A model generated the notes under the pieces. It made no database searches. It saw only the letters and a program-made list of their open reading frames with translations, and was not told the origin of the DNA. 9,417 nt of DNA from Sulfurovum sp. (GTDB taxonomy: Bacteria; Campylobacterota; Campylobacteria; Campylobacterales; Sulfurovaceae), in NCBI GenBank assembly GCA_026983895.1, contig JALSTF010000190.1, positions 1 to 9,417 on the forward strand, written 5' to 3'. The position numbers and the translations under genes are program-made. Shown one piece after another: positions 1 through 6,448 of this stretch (position 1 is its first letter; every line of letters begins with the position of its first letter).

Positions 1-2593
1 AAATAATCGTCGCCACGTGTATCATCAACCAGTAGGATTTGAGTACCGGTACCAGGTTGGTGATCTCGGGGTTGATGAAGTTCATATGCGCCACACCCAT
101 GGTCACACCTGCCAGGATCGCCGTACCTGCCAAAGCGAACGGTGACCTGCGCGCCAGAATGATCCCTGCCAGCACAGTAGAAGCTGCAATGAAAATGATG
201 GATTCATAGGCATTTGACCATGGAGCATGGCCTGCGATATACCATCGGACACCCATACCGAACACCTGTAGCACAAAGGCGATGATCAGTACGGTCCAGG
301 CACCGCGCATGATCCACTTCATGGGAAATTTCGGATTGACCACATGAATGAATGCAAAGATCAGGAGAAGAATACCCAAAAGCAGATATACCGGTACCAG
401 TTTGCTGAAAAGCCCCAGTTTGTTATACCATATTTCCATTTCTATGTGTCGTTTGCTCGGCAGTACATCACCTCCGTACGTCTGTTGGTATTTTTCAATA
501 CCCCGCAAAGCAATGCTGGCATTTTTCCAGTCTCCAGTCTTCAATGCCTGTCCAACCATGATGAAGTAGGCAGAGATGGCCATTTTCACTCTTTGTGCTT
601 CTTTGGGGGGGAAAGATTTCATGGCATCCATAGGGGCATACCATTTATGGTTGGCATCATTGGGTTTGGGGAAAATACGCATCAAGGTACCCTGATAGGC
701 CATATAGGAGACATTGACACGTTCATCTACTTTGATCAATTCCTTGTCGTACTGTGTCTTTTCCAACGGCTTCTTTCTGCTCGCAGCCGATACGGCATCA
801 AATATTTTGTAGCTATTGTCCTTTTTGCTGAAGAAATCCGTAAATTTCGCATACTTGGTATCTTCAGGCAGTCCAAGGTCCAGTGCGATCTTTTTATGCC
901 CTATTTTGATCATAGGAATATTCTGATAGATCTCCGGCTGAAGGACCATCCCCATAAAGACCTGTGTCGGTTCCAGCCCGAATACAGAACTTTTTCCCGT
1001 GATCTTGGCAACCACATCATGGGCGATGGTATCCATCGGTTTCATACGTCCCATATGATCCTGTACGACAAGTTTTCCGAAGTCGATGGCATGTTTGGCA
1101 TCATACTTGCTTATTTCTTTCATCTGTTCAGGCGTGGCATGAGGTGAAGCCGCCTGCGAATGCTGAGGTAGGAACAATGCAACGGCAAAAAGGATCGCTA
1201 TTGCACCATGCTGCAGCTTTCGTGCCCCTTTGAGGAGTTTCTGAAAACGTCCGTTCGGGATGAACAGACTCCAGATCATCCCCAATGCCAGGAGAATATA
1301 GCCGAGGTAGGTCGGCAGTGTTCCCGGATCATGATTGACAGAAAGGACAGTTCCCTTCTCATCCGGATCATAGGAAGATTGGAAAAAGCGGTAATTCCTG
1401 TGGTCAAGGATATGGTTCATATAGATCCTGTACGGCATCGTAAGATTCTCCTCTTTGTCAATAAGGATGACATCACTGGCATAGGATGACGGGGTCATAG
1501 AACCCGGATAACGCTCCAGCTGGAAATCGACCAGTTTGATGGAGAAAGGAAGCTTGATGACCTTGGCACCCATACTCATACGGATGTCGACACCGTTGAG
1601 CTTCAGCTTGTGTATCTTGCCTGTCTGTCCTTTTACCGGACGGAAGGTCTCTATCTTGCTTTTATCATCTCCCACGCTTACTTTCAGTTGAACGAATTCG
1701 GGTTTTCCCGCTTTGGATTTCAGCCCTGTTGACACTCTTTTAAGGATGACCTTTTCCTGGATCGATTTCAACACCACAGCATTGTCTGCAAAACGGTAGA
1801 GCACTCTTCGTGTCATATTGTTCTCTCCGGCACTCAGTTCAGCCTGCTTTTTGGTGTTCATATTGAGTGTCTCAAGGATGAAAGGAAAATGCACTTTCAA
1901 TGCACCCGGTTCTCCGCTGATAAGGAATGTAGGTTTATCCGTTTTTGCATCTGACGGTTCATACGCGATATAGAAATTTCCGAAATCCTTCCTGTCCCCT
2001 TTTGCAAAGTAGTAGATTTTCCCCTGTCCTCCGGCAGAAATCTTCATTTCAAGCATCGTTTTTCCATGAGGGTCCTTGACAGCTTTTTCACTTGCATTGG
2101 GCAAATACTTCACAAGGTCTATCTTGACTTTCTTGTCGCCTGCCTTCAATGTTTCCGAAAGATGGTTTTTTGTCATGGAAGAGAAATAGAGCTCTTTTTC
2201 CAGAGATGCATTGGTATCTCCGTTCTGTGCAAAGACTTGAAGGACTTTCTCACTCGAGACCATAAGATTGGTGCTCTGCCCTTCCCGTATATGCATAATC
2301 CCCTCATAGCCCACATAGCGGGTGATCAATGCACCTATAGCGATGATAAGGAAAGAGAAGTGAAAAAGAAAAACTGAGGGTTTCGTTCTGTATGTTTTAT
2401 ACTTGATGATATTGTAGATCAGGATGGCTACAAAATAGGCCAGGAAAAATTCAAACCATTTCGCTTTGTACACAAGCGCCTGTGCCGTTTGTGTGCCGTA
2501 ATCGTTCTCTATGAAGGTTGCGACACCGATGGTCACACCGAAAATAAACAGTACGAGGACTGCCATTTTCATGGAAAAGAGTTGTTTTATCAT
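1..2593 (-). CDS. ccsBA: CcsBA (fused ResB-CcsA) cytochrome c synthase, 3' end beyond the window
   Basis: System II cytochrome c biogenesis protein. It carries heme across the inner membrane and attaches it to CXXCH sites of apocytochromes in the periplasm. I read 864 codons without a stop from ATG at 2593. The ResB half has membrane segments near residues 10-28, 47-65 and 74-92 (H78 lies in the third, a candidate heme-ligand His), then a large periplasmic domain. That domain ends in the ResB-like FFQSSYD (403-408) and NHDPG (420-424) stretch before a segment at 429-446. A further hydrophobic segment (462-478) precedes a second soluble domain of about 250 residues. The CcsA half follows: segments near 733-752 and 763-782, GHAPWSNAYES with H789 and W792, and YWLMIHV with H859. 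The WWD motif and last periplasmic His must lie past the left edge. Fused epsilonproteobacterial homologues are roughly 900-1,100 residues. The start is the only in-frame choice upstream of the first membrane segment; its ribosome site is weak (AAGG, 11 nt away). Confidence 0.93.
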   Translation of the reverse strand, partial: MIKQLFSMKMAVLVLFIFGVTIGVATFIENDYGTQTAQALVYKAKWFEFFLAYFVAILIYNIIKYKTYRTKPSVFLFHFSFLIIAIGALITRYVGYEGIMHIREGQSTNLMVSSEKVLQVFAQNGDTNASLEKELYFSSMTKNHLSETLKAGDKKVKIDLVKYLPNASEKAVKDPHGKTMLEMKISAGGQGKIYYFAKGDRKDFGNFYIAYEPSDAKTDKPTFLISGEPGALKVHFPFILETLNMNTKKQAELSAGENNMTRRVLYRFADNAVVLKSIQEKVILKRVSTGLKSKAGKPEFVQLKVSVGDDKSKIETFRPVKGQTGKIHKLKLNGVDIRMSMGAKVIKLPFSIKLVDFQLERYPGSMTPSSYASDVILIDKEENLTMPYRIYMNHILDHRNYRFFQSSYDPDEKGTVLSVNHDPGTLPTYLGYILLALGMIWSLFIPNGRFQKLLKGARKLQHGAIAILFAVALFLPQHSQAASPHATPEQMKEISKYDAKHAIDFGKLVVQDHMGRMKPMDTIAHDVVAKITGKSSVFGLEPTQVFMGMVLQPEIYQNIPMIKIGHKKIALDLGLPEDTKYAKFTDFFSKKDNSYKIFDAVSAASRKKPLEKTQYDKELIKVDERVNVSYMAYQGTLMRIFPKPNDANHKWYAPMDAMKSFPPKEAQRVKMAISAYFIMVGQALKTGDWKNASIALRGIEKYQQTYGGDVLPSKRHIEMEIWYNKLGLFSKLVPVYLLLGILLLIFAFIHVVNPKFPMKWIMRGAWTVLIIAFVLQVFGMGVRWYIAGHAPWSNAYESIIFIAASTVLAGIILARRSPFALAGTAILAGVTMGVAHMNFINPEITNLVPVLKSYWLMIHVATII

Positions 2594-2621
2594 GGGACAA
2601 TAAACCTTTTAAAATAAGATA

Positions 2622-2640
2622 CGGGTACGTTCTATACCCG
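2622..2640 (-). promoter_or_regulatory. Hairpin in the ccsBA leader
   Basis: CGGGTA (2622-2627) and TACCCG (2635-2640) form a perfect 6-bp inverted repeat around a 7-nt loop. It lies about 30 nt upstream of the ccsBA start and downstream of the predicted transcription start, so it would be in the mRNA leader. The adjacent CGGT-A-ACCG (2643-2651) is a second short inverted repeat. No T-run follows, so it does not look like a terminator. An operator or a leader structure affecting translation is possible but unproven. Confidence 0.4.
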
Positions 2641-2659
2641 ACCGGTAACCGAAAAATCG

Positions 2660-2665
2660 ATTATA
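2660..2665 (-). promoter_or_regulatory. Predicted -10 box for ccsBA
   Basis: On the minus strand this is a perfect TATAAT, with transcription expected to start near 2653 and a leader of about 60 nt. No good -35 box is present at 16-18 bp (TTAACA is 20 bp away). The upstream DNA is A/T-rich, which fits epsilonproteobacterial sigma-70 promoters, known for weak -35 conservation. The site suggests ccsBA can be transcribed independently of the TPR gene upstream. Confidence 0.6.
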
Positions 2666-2744
2666 TCCCATGTTTATTAATCAGATGTTAATTTTATACA
2701 AAAAATCTCTTCTGTACCGCTTTTAGAGCTATCATGAAGATCTT

Positions 2745-3110
2745 TCAACCTTCCATGATGTAGGTATGCCTGGTCAAATTCGTTAATCTCTGCATTGCCA
2801 ATTCTGATCTTTCATCCAATGCTATAACTTTCAAATACGCTTCCATAGCCGATGCCGGTTCATTGAAGGCTTCATATGCCGTTGCAAGCGCCAAATAATA
2901 TTCAGGATCATTCCAGTTCAATTGGGATGCTTTTTTAAAGGACCTGACCGCATTCGATATATCTTCTACCGCCATAAAATATTCTCCAAGCATAAAATAC
3001 AACTCAGGATCACTGCTGTTTTGGGGAAATAACGGTTCCAGTATCGAAAAAGCTTCTTCATACTTTTTTTCTTGCAGCAAAATTTTGACTTTTACATGTT
3101 CACTCTGCAT
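2745..3110 (-). CDS. Small tetratricopeptide repeat (TPR) protein
   Basis: A 121-residue soluble protein made almost entirely of about three TPR helix pairs. Numbered from ATG 3110, these lie near residues 3-33, 34-67 and 68-101. They carry typical spaced small and aromatic residues (LYFMLGEYF, YYLALATAYEAF) and end in short D/N turns. TPRs are protein-binding scaffolds; the partner is unknown. There is no signal peptide or membrane segment, so it is probably cytoplasmic, and it lacks any enzymatic domain. Start choice: the open frame reaches GTG at 3116, but AAGGAG (3121-3116) overlaps that codon and sits 5 nt before ATG 3110, so ATG 3110 is preferred. Codon use (many TTG, TTA, TTT, AAA) looks more A/T-rich than in polA or uvrA. 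It lies 101 bp downstream of polA and 151 bp upstream of ccsBA, with its own promoter. A role in cytochrome assembly like CcmI or NrfG is not supported because it has no export signal. Confidence 0.85.
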   Translation of the reverse strand: MQSEHVKVKILLQEKKYEEAFSILEPLFPQNSSDPELYFMLGEYFMAVEDISNAVRSFKKASQLNWNDPEYYLALATAYEAFNEPASAMEAYLKVIALDERSELAMQRLTNLTRHTYIMEG

Positions 3111-3138
3111 TGACACTCCTTATTATGGATATGTCAGG

Positions 3139-3167
3139 AGTATATACCGTTCCCGTTACTTTGATAA
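3139..3167 (-). promoter_or_regulatory. Predicted promoter of the TPR gene
   Basis: On the minus strand, TTATCA (3162-3167, four of six to the -35 consensus) is separated by exactly 17 bp from TATACT (3139-3144, five of six to the -10 consensus). Transcription would begin near 3132, about 20 nt before ATG 3110, leaving room for the AAGGAG ribosome site. It sits directly after the polA terminator, which supports separate transcription. Confidence 0.55.
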
Positions 3168-3181
3168 GGGCATTTTGGAAG

Positions 3182-3220
3182 AAAAAAAAATCTTGAAATG
3201 ACCAGTCGGCCTTATTTCAA
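3182..3220 (-). terminator. Intrinsic terminator of polA, overlapping its stop codon
   Basis: Read on the minus strand, TTGAAAT (3220-3214) pairs with ATTTCAA (3199-3193). Inside, GGCC and GGTC add four pairs (one G-U) around a GACT loop, with an AA bulge. The stem is followed by GA and nine T residues (3190-3182). The polA TAA codon (3214-3212) lies inside the stem, so the last codons of polA double as the 5' arm. Confidence 0.8.
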
Positions 3221-5908
3221 TTCTCCCCAGCTGTTGCCTATACTTACCGAACAGACCAGCGGTACGTCAAGTTCCCAAATGTTTTCCATAATATGAACAA
3301 AACGCTTCGATAGGGTTTCCACCTTTCCTTCCCTGATCTCAAAGATCAGCTCATCATGGATCTGCAGCAGCATATGGGCCTGTAACACCTCATCTGTGAT
3401 CATCGAGTCTATCTCATTCATAGAAAGTTTTATCAGGTCGGCCGCAGACCCCTGAAAGACAGTATTGACCGATTCGCGCATATAGGCGGCTTTCTGCATA
3501 CCATTGGCATTTTCATAGTCGAAGATACGGCGACGCATCAGAAGTGTTTCCACATACCCGTCTATCTTTACCCGCTCCTGTATACCTTCAAGAAAATTCT
3601 TGACCGTGGGGAAAGAAGCGAAATAGTTGCTGATGATCTCTTTGGCTTCTGCTGTAGTAATTCCCAGTTCATCAGAGAGTTTTTTGGGTCCCATACCGTA
3701 CAAGAGGCCGAAATTGACCGATTTGGCAAAGTTTCGCTTCGCTTTTGCATCCTCCGCTCCAAAGAGTTTGACCGCGGTGGCCATGTGAATGTCCGTCCCC
3801 TTTTTGAAAGCTTCTATCAACGCTGCATCTTTGGAAAAATGTGCCAGCAGGCGCAGCTCGATCTGAGAGTAGTCTATACTGACCAGTTTGTACCCCTCTC
3901 TTGCCACAAAAGCATCCCGCACCGAACGTCCAAGTCCGGAACGTACCGGTATATTCTGCAGATTCGGATCCTTGGAGCTCAAACGTCCTGTCGCTGTCCC
4001 TGTCTGAACAAAGGAGGTATAGATACGGCTTTTTTCATCCTTCTTCGCCAGTTTCAGCAGCGGTTCGACATAGGTGGAGAGCATCTTCTGGTTCTCACGG
4101 TATGCCAGGATCTTTTCAATGACGGGGTGTTCGCCTTTGAGCGACTGAAGTACCGCCTCATTGGTGCTGTAGCCGGTCTTGGTTTTTTTACCGCCCTTAA
4201 GGCCTATCTGCTGAAAGAGTACCACACCAAGCTGCTGTGTGGAACGGATATTGAATTCAGAGCCGCTGAGTGCATAGATTTCCGCCGTAAGCTCCTGCAA
4301 TGCGGTACTGAGTGTTTTCTGCAGTGCTTCAAGCCTGTTTTGATCCACCTTGATCCCCAGGCGCTCCATGCGGATCAGCACATTGATGAAAGGGTACTCT
4401 ACCTCTTTTGCCTCTTTGAGCAGGTGCGTCAGGGAAGAAAGCTCCATTTTCTTCTTGATCGCACCGTAAAGAAGATACGTCATCCAGGCATCTTCCGCTG
4501 CATAGAAGGTCGCATCGGCAATGTTCACATGGGAGAAATCCTCCCCTTTCTTTACCATCTCTTTGAAAGGCTTCATTTCATATTTGAAGAACTTCTGCGC
4601 TAAAGCATCCAGGCCTACTTTGGAACCGGGGTCGGAGAGCCATGCCATGATCATCGTATCGGCAAAGGGATGGACCTCCTCTATAGCGTAGCGGTTGTAG
4701 AGCAGAGAAAGATCAAATTTCAGATTCTGACCGACTATCCTGTGCTTCATCAGTTTTTTCAATGCCAAAACGGCATCTTCATCCGAGACCTGTTCCTCCA
4801 CACCCAGGTAACTGTGCCCTACCGGTACATAATAGGCTTTCTCTTCTGAAGTACAAAACGAAAAACCGACCATTTTTGCTGTTTTCGTATCCAATCCTGT
4901 CGTCTCTGTATCAAATGCGACAAGCGTATCGTCTGCCAGTGCATCGATCACACGGGTAAGTTTCTCGCGGCTATCGAGTGTGATTGCTTCGAATGAGAAT
5001 ACCGGTGATTTTGGTTTAGGCGGCGTAATGTCATGACATCCGGCTTCATTCTGTCCTACTTTGGCCTTTTGCAGTGCCCTTTTCATTTCATATTTTTCAA
5101 ATTCATCAATGAGGCAGCTTAGATAGTTCCTCTCCTCAAAAACAAATGTACTCAGATCAAGCGATTCATAGACATCATCACGCATTCTGACAAGTTCGCG
5201 TGAGAGGAAAGCGCTCTCTTTATACTCAAGCAGCAGTTTCTGTATCCTCGGTGTTCCGCACTTTTCAATATTGGCATAGATATTCTCAAGGGTATGAAAT
5301 GCGTTGATGAGTTTCGCTGCACCCTTCACACCGATACCCTTGACTCCTGGAACATTGTCCGACGTATCGCCCACGATCGCCTGAAAATCGATAAAGTCCT
5401 TCGGGCGTACCCCGAACTTTTCTACACAGGCTTCCTCATCGATCTCTTTGTGTTTGACTGAATCATACATGACCACCATACCGTCATCGATAAGCTGATA
5501 GAGGTCTTTGTCGTGAGAGACCACTTTGACCTTCATACCCTGTTCTCTCGCGAATTTCGTCACAGTTGTGATAATGTCATCCGCTTCAAATCCCTCTTTG
5601 GAAAGATTGGCAAAGCCCATTTTCTCGACCCAACGTATAGCAACAGGCAGCTGTTTCGTCAAATCTTCCGGCGGTGCTTCCCGGTTCGCTTTGTATGCGG
5701 GATACACTTCATTCCTGAATGTAGGCCCTTTGCTGTCCAGGGCAAAGACCAGATAATCCGTCGCATGGTCCCGATGGAGTGAATCGACAAGATTGATGAA
5801 ACCTGTCAGCAGTCCGGTAGGGAAACCTTCTGAATTGCGCAAAGGAGGCAAGGCATAATAGGAACGAAAAAAGAAGCCGAAAGTATCGATGATAGTGATT
5901 GTTTTCAA
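3212..5908 (-). CDS. polA: DNA polymerase I with 5'-nuclease, 3'-5' exonuclease and polymerase domains
   Basis: Fills gaps in excision repair and replaces RNA primers of Okazaki fragments. It is 898 residues, close to the E. coli enzyme. The 5'-nuclease/flap domain (about 1-290) keeps metal-binding acidic residues D8, D58, D110, D111, D133, D135, D181 and D184 and the helix-hairpin-helix GVKGIGVKGAAKL. The 3'-5' exonuclease domain (about 315-485) has all three motifs: D333/E335 (DTE), N395/D399 and Y469/D473. The polymerase domain (about 500-898) has motif A D679 to E684 (DYSQIE), the O helix with R725, K729, F733 and Y737, and motif C H851-D852-E853. F733 matches the Phe that disfavours dideoxynucleotides. 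Nothing is truncated. The start is TTG at 5908: the first catalytic Asp is residue 8, no ATG or GTG precedes it in frame, and a stop lies just upstream. The ribosome site is a weak AGGT 7 nt away. An upstream promoter and a terminator at the stop codon suggest a single-gene transcript. Confidence 0.98.
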   Translation of the reverse strand: MKTITIIDTFGFFFRSYYALPPLRNSEGFPTGLLTGFINLVDSLHRDHATDYLVFALDSKGPTFRNEVYPAYKANREAPPEDLTKQLPVAIRWVEKMGFANLSKEGFEADDIITTVTKFAREQGMKVKVVSHDKDLYQLIDDGMVVMYDSVKHKEIDEEACVEKFGVRPKDFIDFQAIVGDTSDNVPGVKGIGVKGAAKLINAFHTLENIYANIEKCGTPRIQKLLLEYKESAFLSRELVRMRDDVYESLDLSTFVFEERNYLSCLIDEFEKYEMKRALQKAKVGQNEAGCHDITPPKPKSPVFSFEAITLDSREKLTRVIDALADDTLVAFDTETTGLDTKTAKMVGFSFCTSEEKAYYVPVGHSYLGVEEQVSDEDAVLALKKLMKHRIVGQNLKFDLSLLYNRYAIEEVHPFADTMIMAWLSDPGSKVGLDALAQKFFKYEMKPFKEMVKKGEDFSHVNIADATFYAAEDAWMTYLLYGAIKKKMELSSLTHLLKEAKEVEYPFINVLIRMERLGIKVDQNRLEALQKTLSTALQELTAEIYALSGSEFNIRSTQQLGVVLFQQIGLKGGKKTKTGYSTNEAVLQSLKGEHPVIEKILAYRENQKMLSTYVEPLLKLAKKDEKSRIYTSFVQTGTATGRLSSKDPNLQNIPVRSGLGRSVRDAFVAREGYKLVSIDYSQIELRLLAHFSKDAALIEAFKKGTDIHMATAVKLFGAEDAKAKRNFAKSVNFGLLYGMGPKKLSDELGITTAEAKEIISNYFASFPTVKNFLEGIQERVKIDGYVETLLMRRRIFDYENANGMQKAAYMRESVNTVFQGSAADLIKLSMNEIDSMITDEVLQAHMLLQIHDELIFEIREGKVETLSKRFVHIMENIWELDVPLVCSVSIGNSWGELK

Positions 5909-5932
5909 AGGTGAGACCTGATTTTTTTATTT

Positions 5933-5963
5933 ATTTTAGCCAATTTATGGTTACAACCGTCAA
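5933..5963 (-). promoter_or_regulatory. Predicted polA promoter
   Basis: On the minus strand, TTGACG (5958-5963, five of six to the -35 consensus) and TAAAAT (5933-5938, five of six to the -10 consensus) are 19 bp apart, slightly longer than ideal. Transcription would begin near 5926, giving a leader of about 18 nt before TTG 5908. The -35 box lies between the arms of the GGTTAC/GTAACC inverted repeat, so a protein bound there would compete with RNA polymerase. Confidence 0.5.
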
Positions 5964-5989
5964 TTCCGGGTTAAGTAACCTGTTATAAC
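5949..5989. repeat. Cluster of short palindromes between polA and the divergent membrane-protein gene
   Basis: Three inverted repeats lie in 41 bp: GGTT-AC-AACC (5949-5958), GGTTA-AG-TAACC (5969-5980) and GTTATAAC (5982-5989). The outer arms GGTTAC (5949-5954) and GTAACC (5975-5980) also pair with each other, with an inner AACC/GGTT pairing, forming a larger imperfect hairpin. Palindrome 3 contains TATAAC, and TAGAAT lies at 5998-6003; either could be the -10 box of the plus-strand gene, although no clear -35 accompanies them. The position over both predicted promoters suggests operator sites, but no regulator is identified. Confidence 0.4.
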
Positions 5990-6032
5990 TTTTTCAATAG
6001 AATAACAATTAGTTAATAAAAAGGTGGGGGCC

Positions 6033-6428
6033 ATGCAGAACAATCAACATTCAGGTAGAAACACAACCCACTTTTCCCACCCGGAAAAACGTATACACTC
6101 TGCCCAAGGCATTGGCAACAGTTTTACCAAACAGGAAGTTAAATTGAATGATACCCCGCTTTTTTTTCCCGAAGGATTCGAAAAGATCTTTTTGGCGATC
6201 TACTTTGTCTCTCTGCCCTATATCCTCGGACTTCTTTTTCTCTTTTTCTATATCGCTGACGGCAAATTCAAAGTCTTCCTTGCCGTCAATCAGGATTCGC
6301 CCTTTCTGATGACATGGGCGATCGGCTATGAAATGCTTGCAGTTCTGGTTATCCTTTGGATCGTCAAAACTGCAATCTCATTCACAAAGCAGAATGCCAA
6401 GCACAATAGTATCCACAAACTTAAATAG
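6033..6428 (+). CDS. Uncharacterised protein with two predicted membrane segments
   Basis: I do not recognise this protein. It has 131 residues counted from ATG 6033. Numbering from there, a polar, His-rich N-terminal tail of about 50 residues (H6, H13, H16, H22) precedes two strongly hydrophobic segments near 51-74 and 90-114. These are joined by a short loop of about 15 residues, and a basic tail containing K, H and N follows. The positive-inside rule puts both ends in the cytoplasm. An acidic residue (E100, in GYEML) lies in the second segment. No signal peptide cleavage site, Cys pair or known motif is seen. Start choice: the frame opens at GTG 6024, but AAGGTGG (6021-6027) covers it and is well placed for ATG 6033. 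The gene is divergent from polA and convergent with uvrA (20 bp apart), so it is a single-gene unit. The clear ribosome site and membrane pattern argue that it is real. Confidence 0.75.
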   Translation: MQNNQHSGRNTTHFSHPEKRIHSAQGIGNSFTKQEVKLNDTPLFFPEGFEKIFLAIYFVSLPYILGLLFLFFYIADGKFKVFLAVNQDSPFLMTWAIGYEMLAVLVILWIVKTAISFTKQNAKHNSIHKLK

Positions 6429-6448
6429 ATAAGGGCACCTCAAATCAC

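Noticed and set aside
344..1147. 267-codon plus-strand open frame opposite ccsBA, with similar ones at 1208-1489 and 2066-2377
   Set aside because: All are in antisense register with the continuous CcsBA reading frame, which has recognisable ResB and CcsA features.
2700..2735. Possible terminator after the TPR gene (six T residues after CTCT/AGAG)
   Set aside because: The stem is only about 4 bp with a long loop, too weak to call.
2745..3110. CcmI/NrfG-like TPR chaperone partner for CcsBA
   Set aside because: The protein has no signal peptide or membrane anchor and is separated from ccsBA by a promoter. Adjacency alone is not enough.
3785..4603. 272-codon plus-strand open frame opposite polA
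   Set aside because: It is an antisense-register shadow of the conserved polA exonuclease and polymerase region and has no domain signals of its own.
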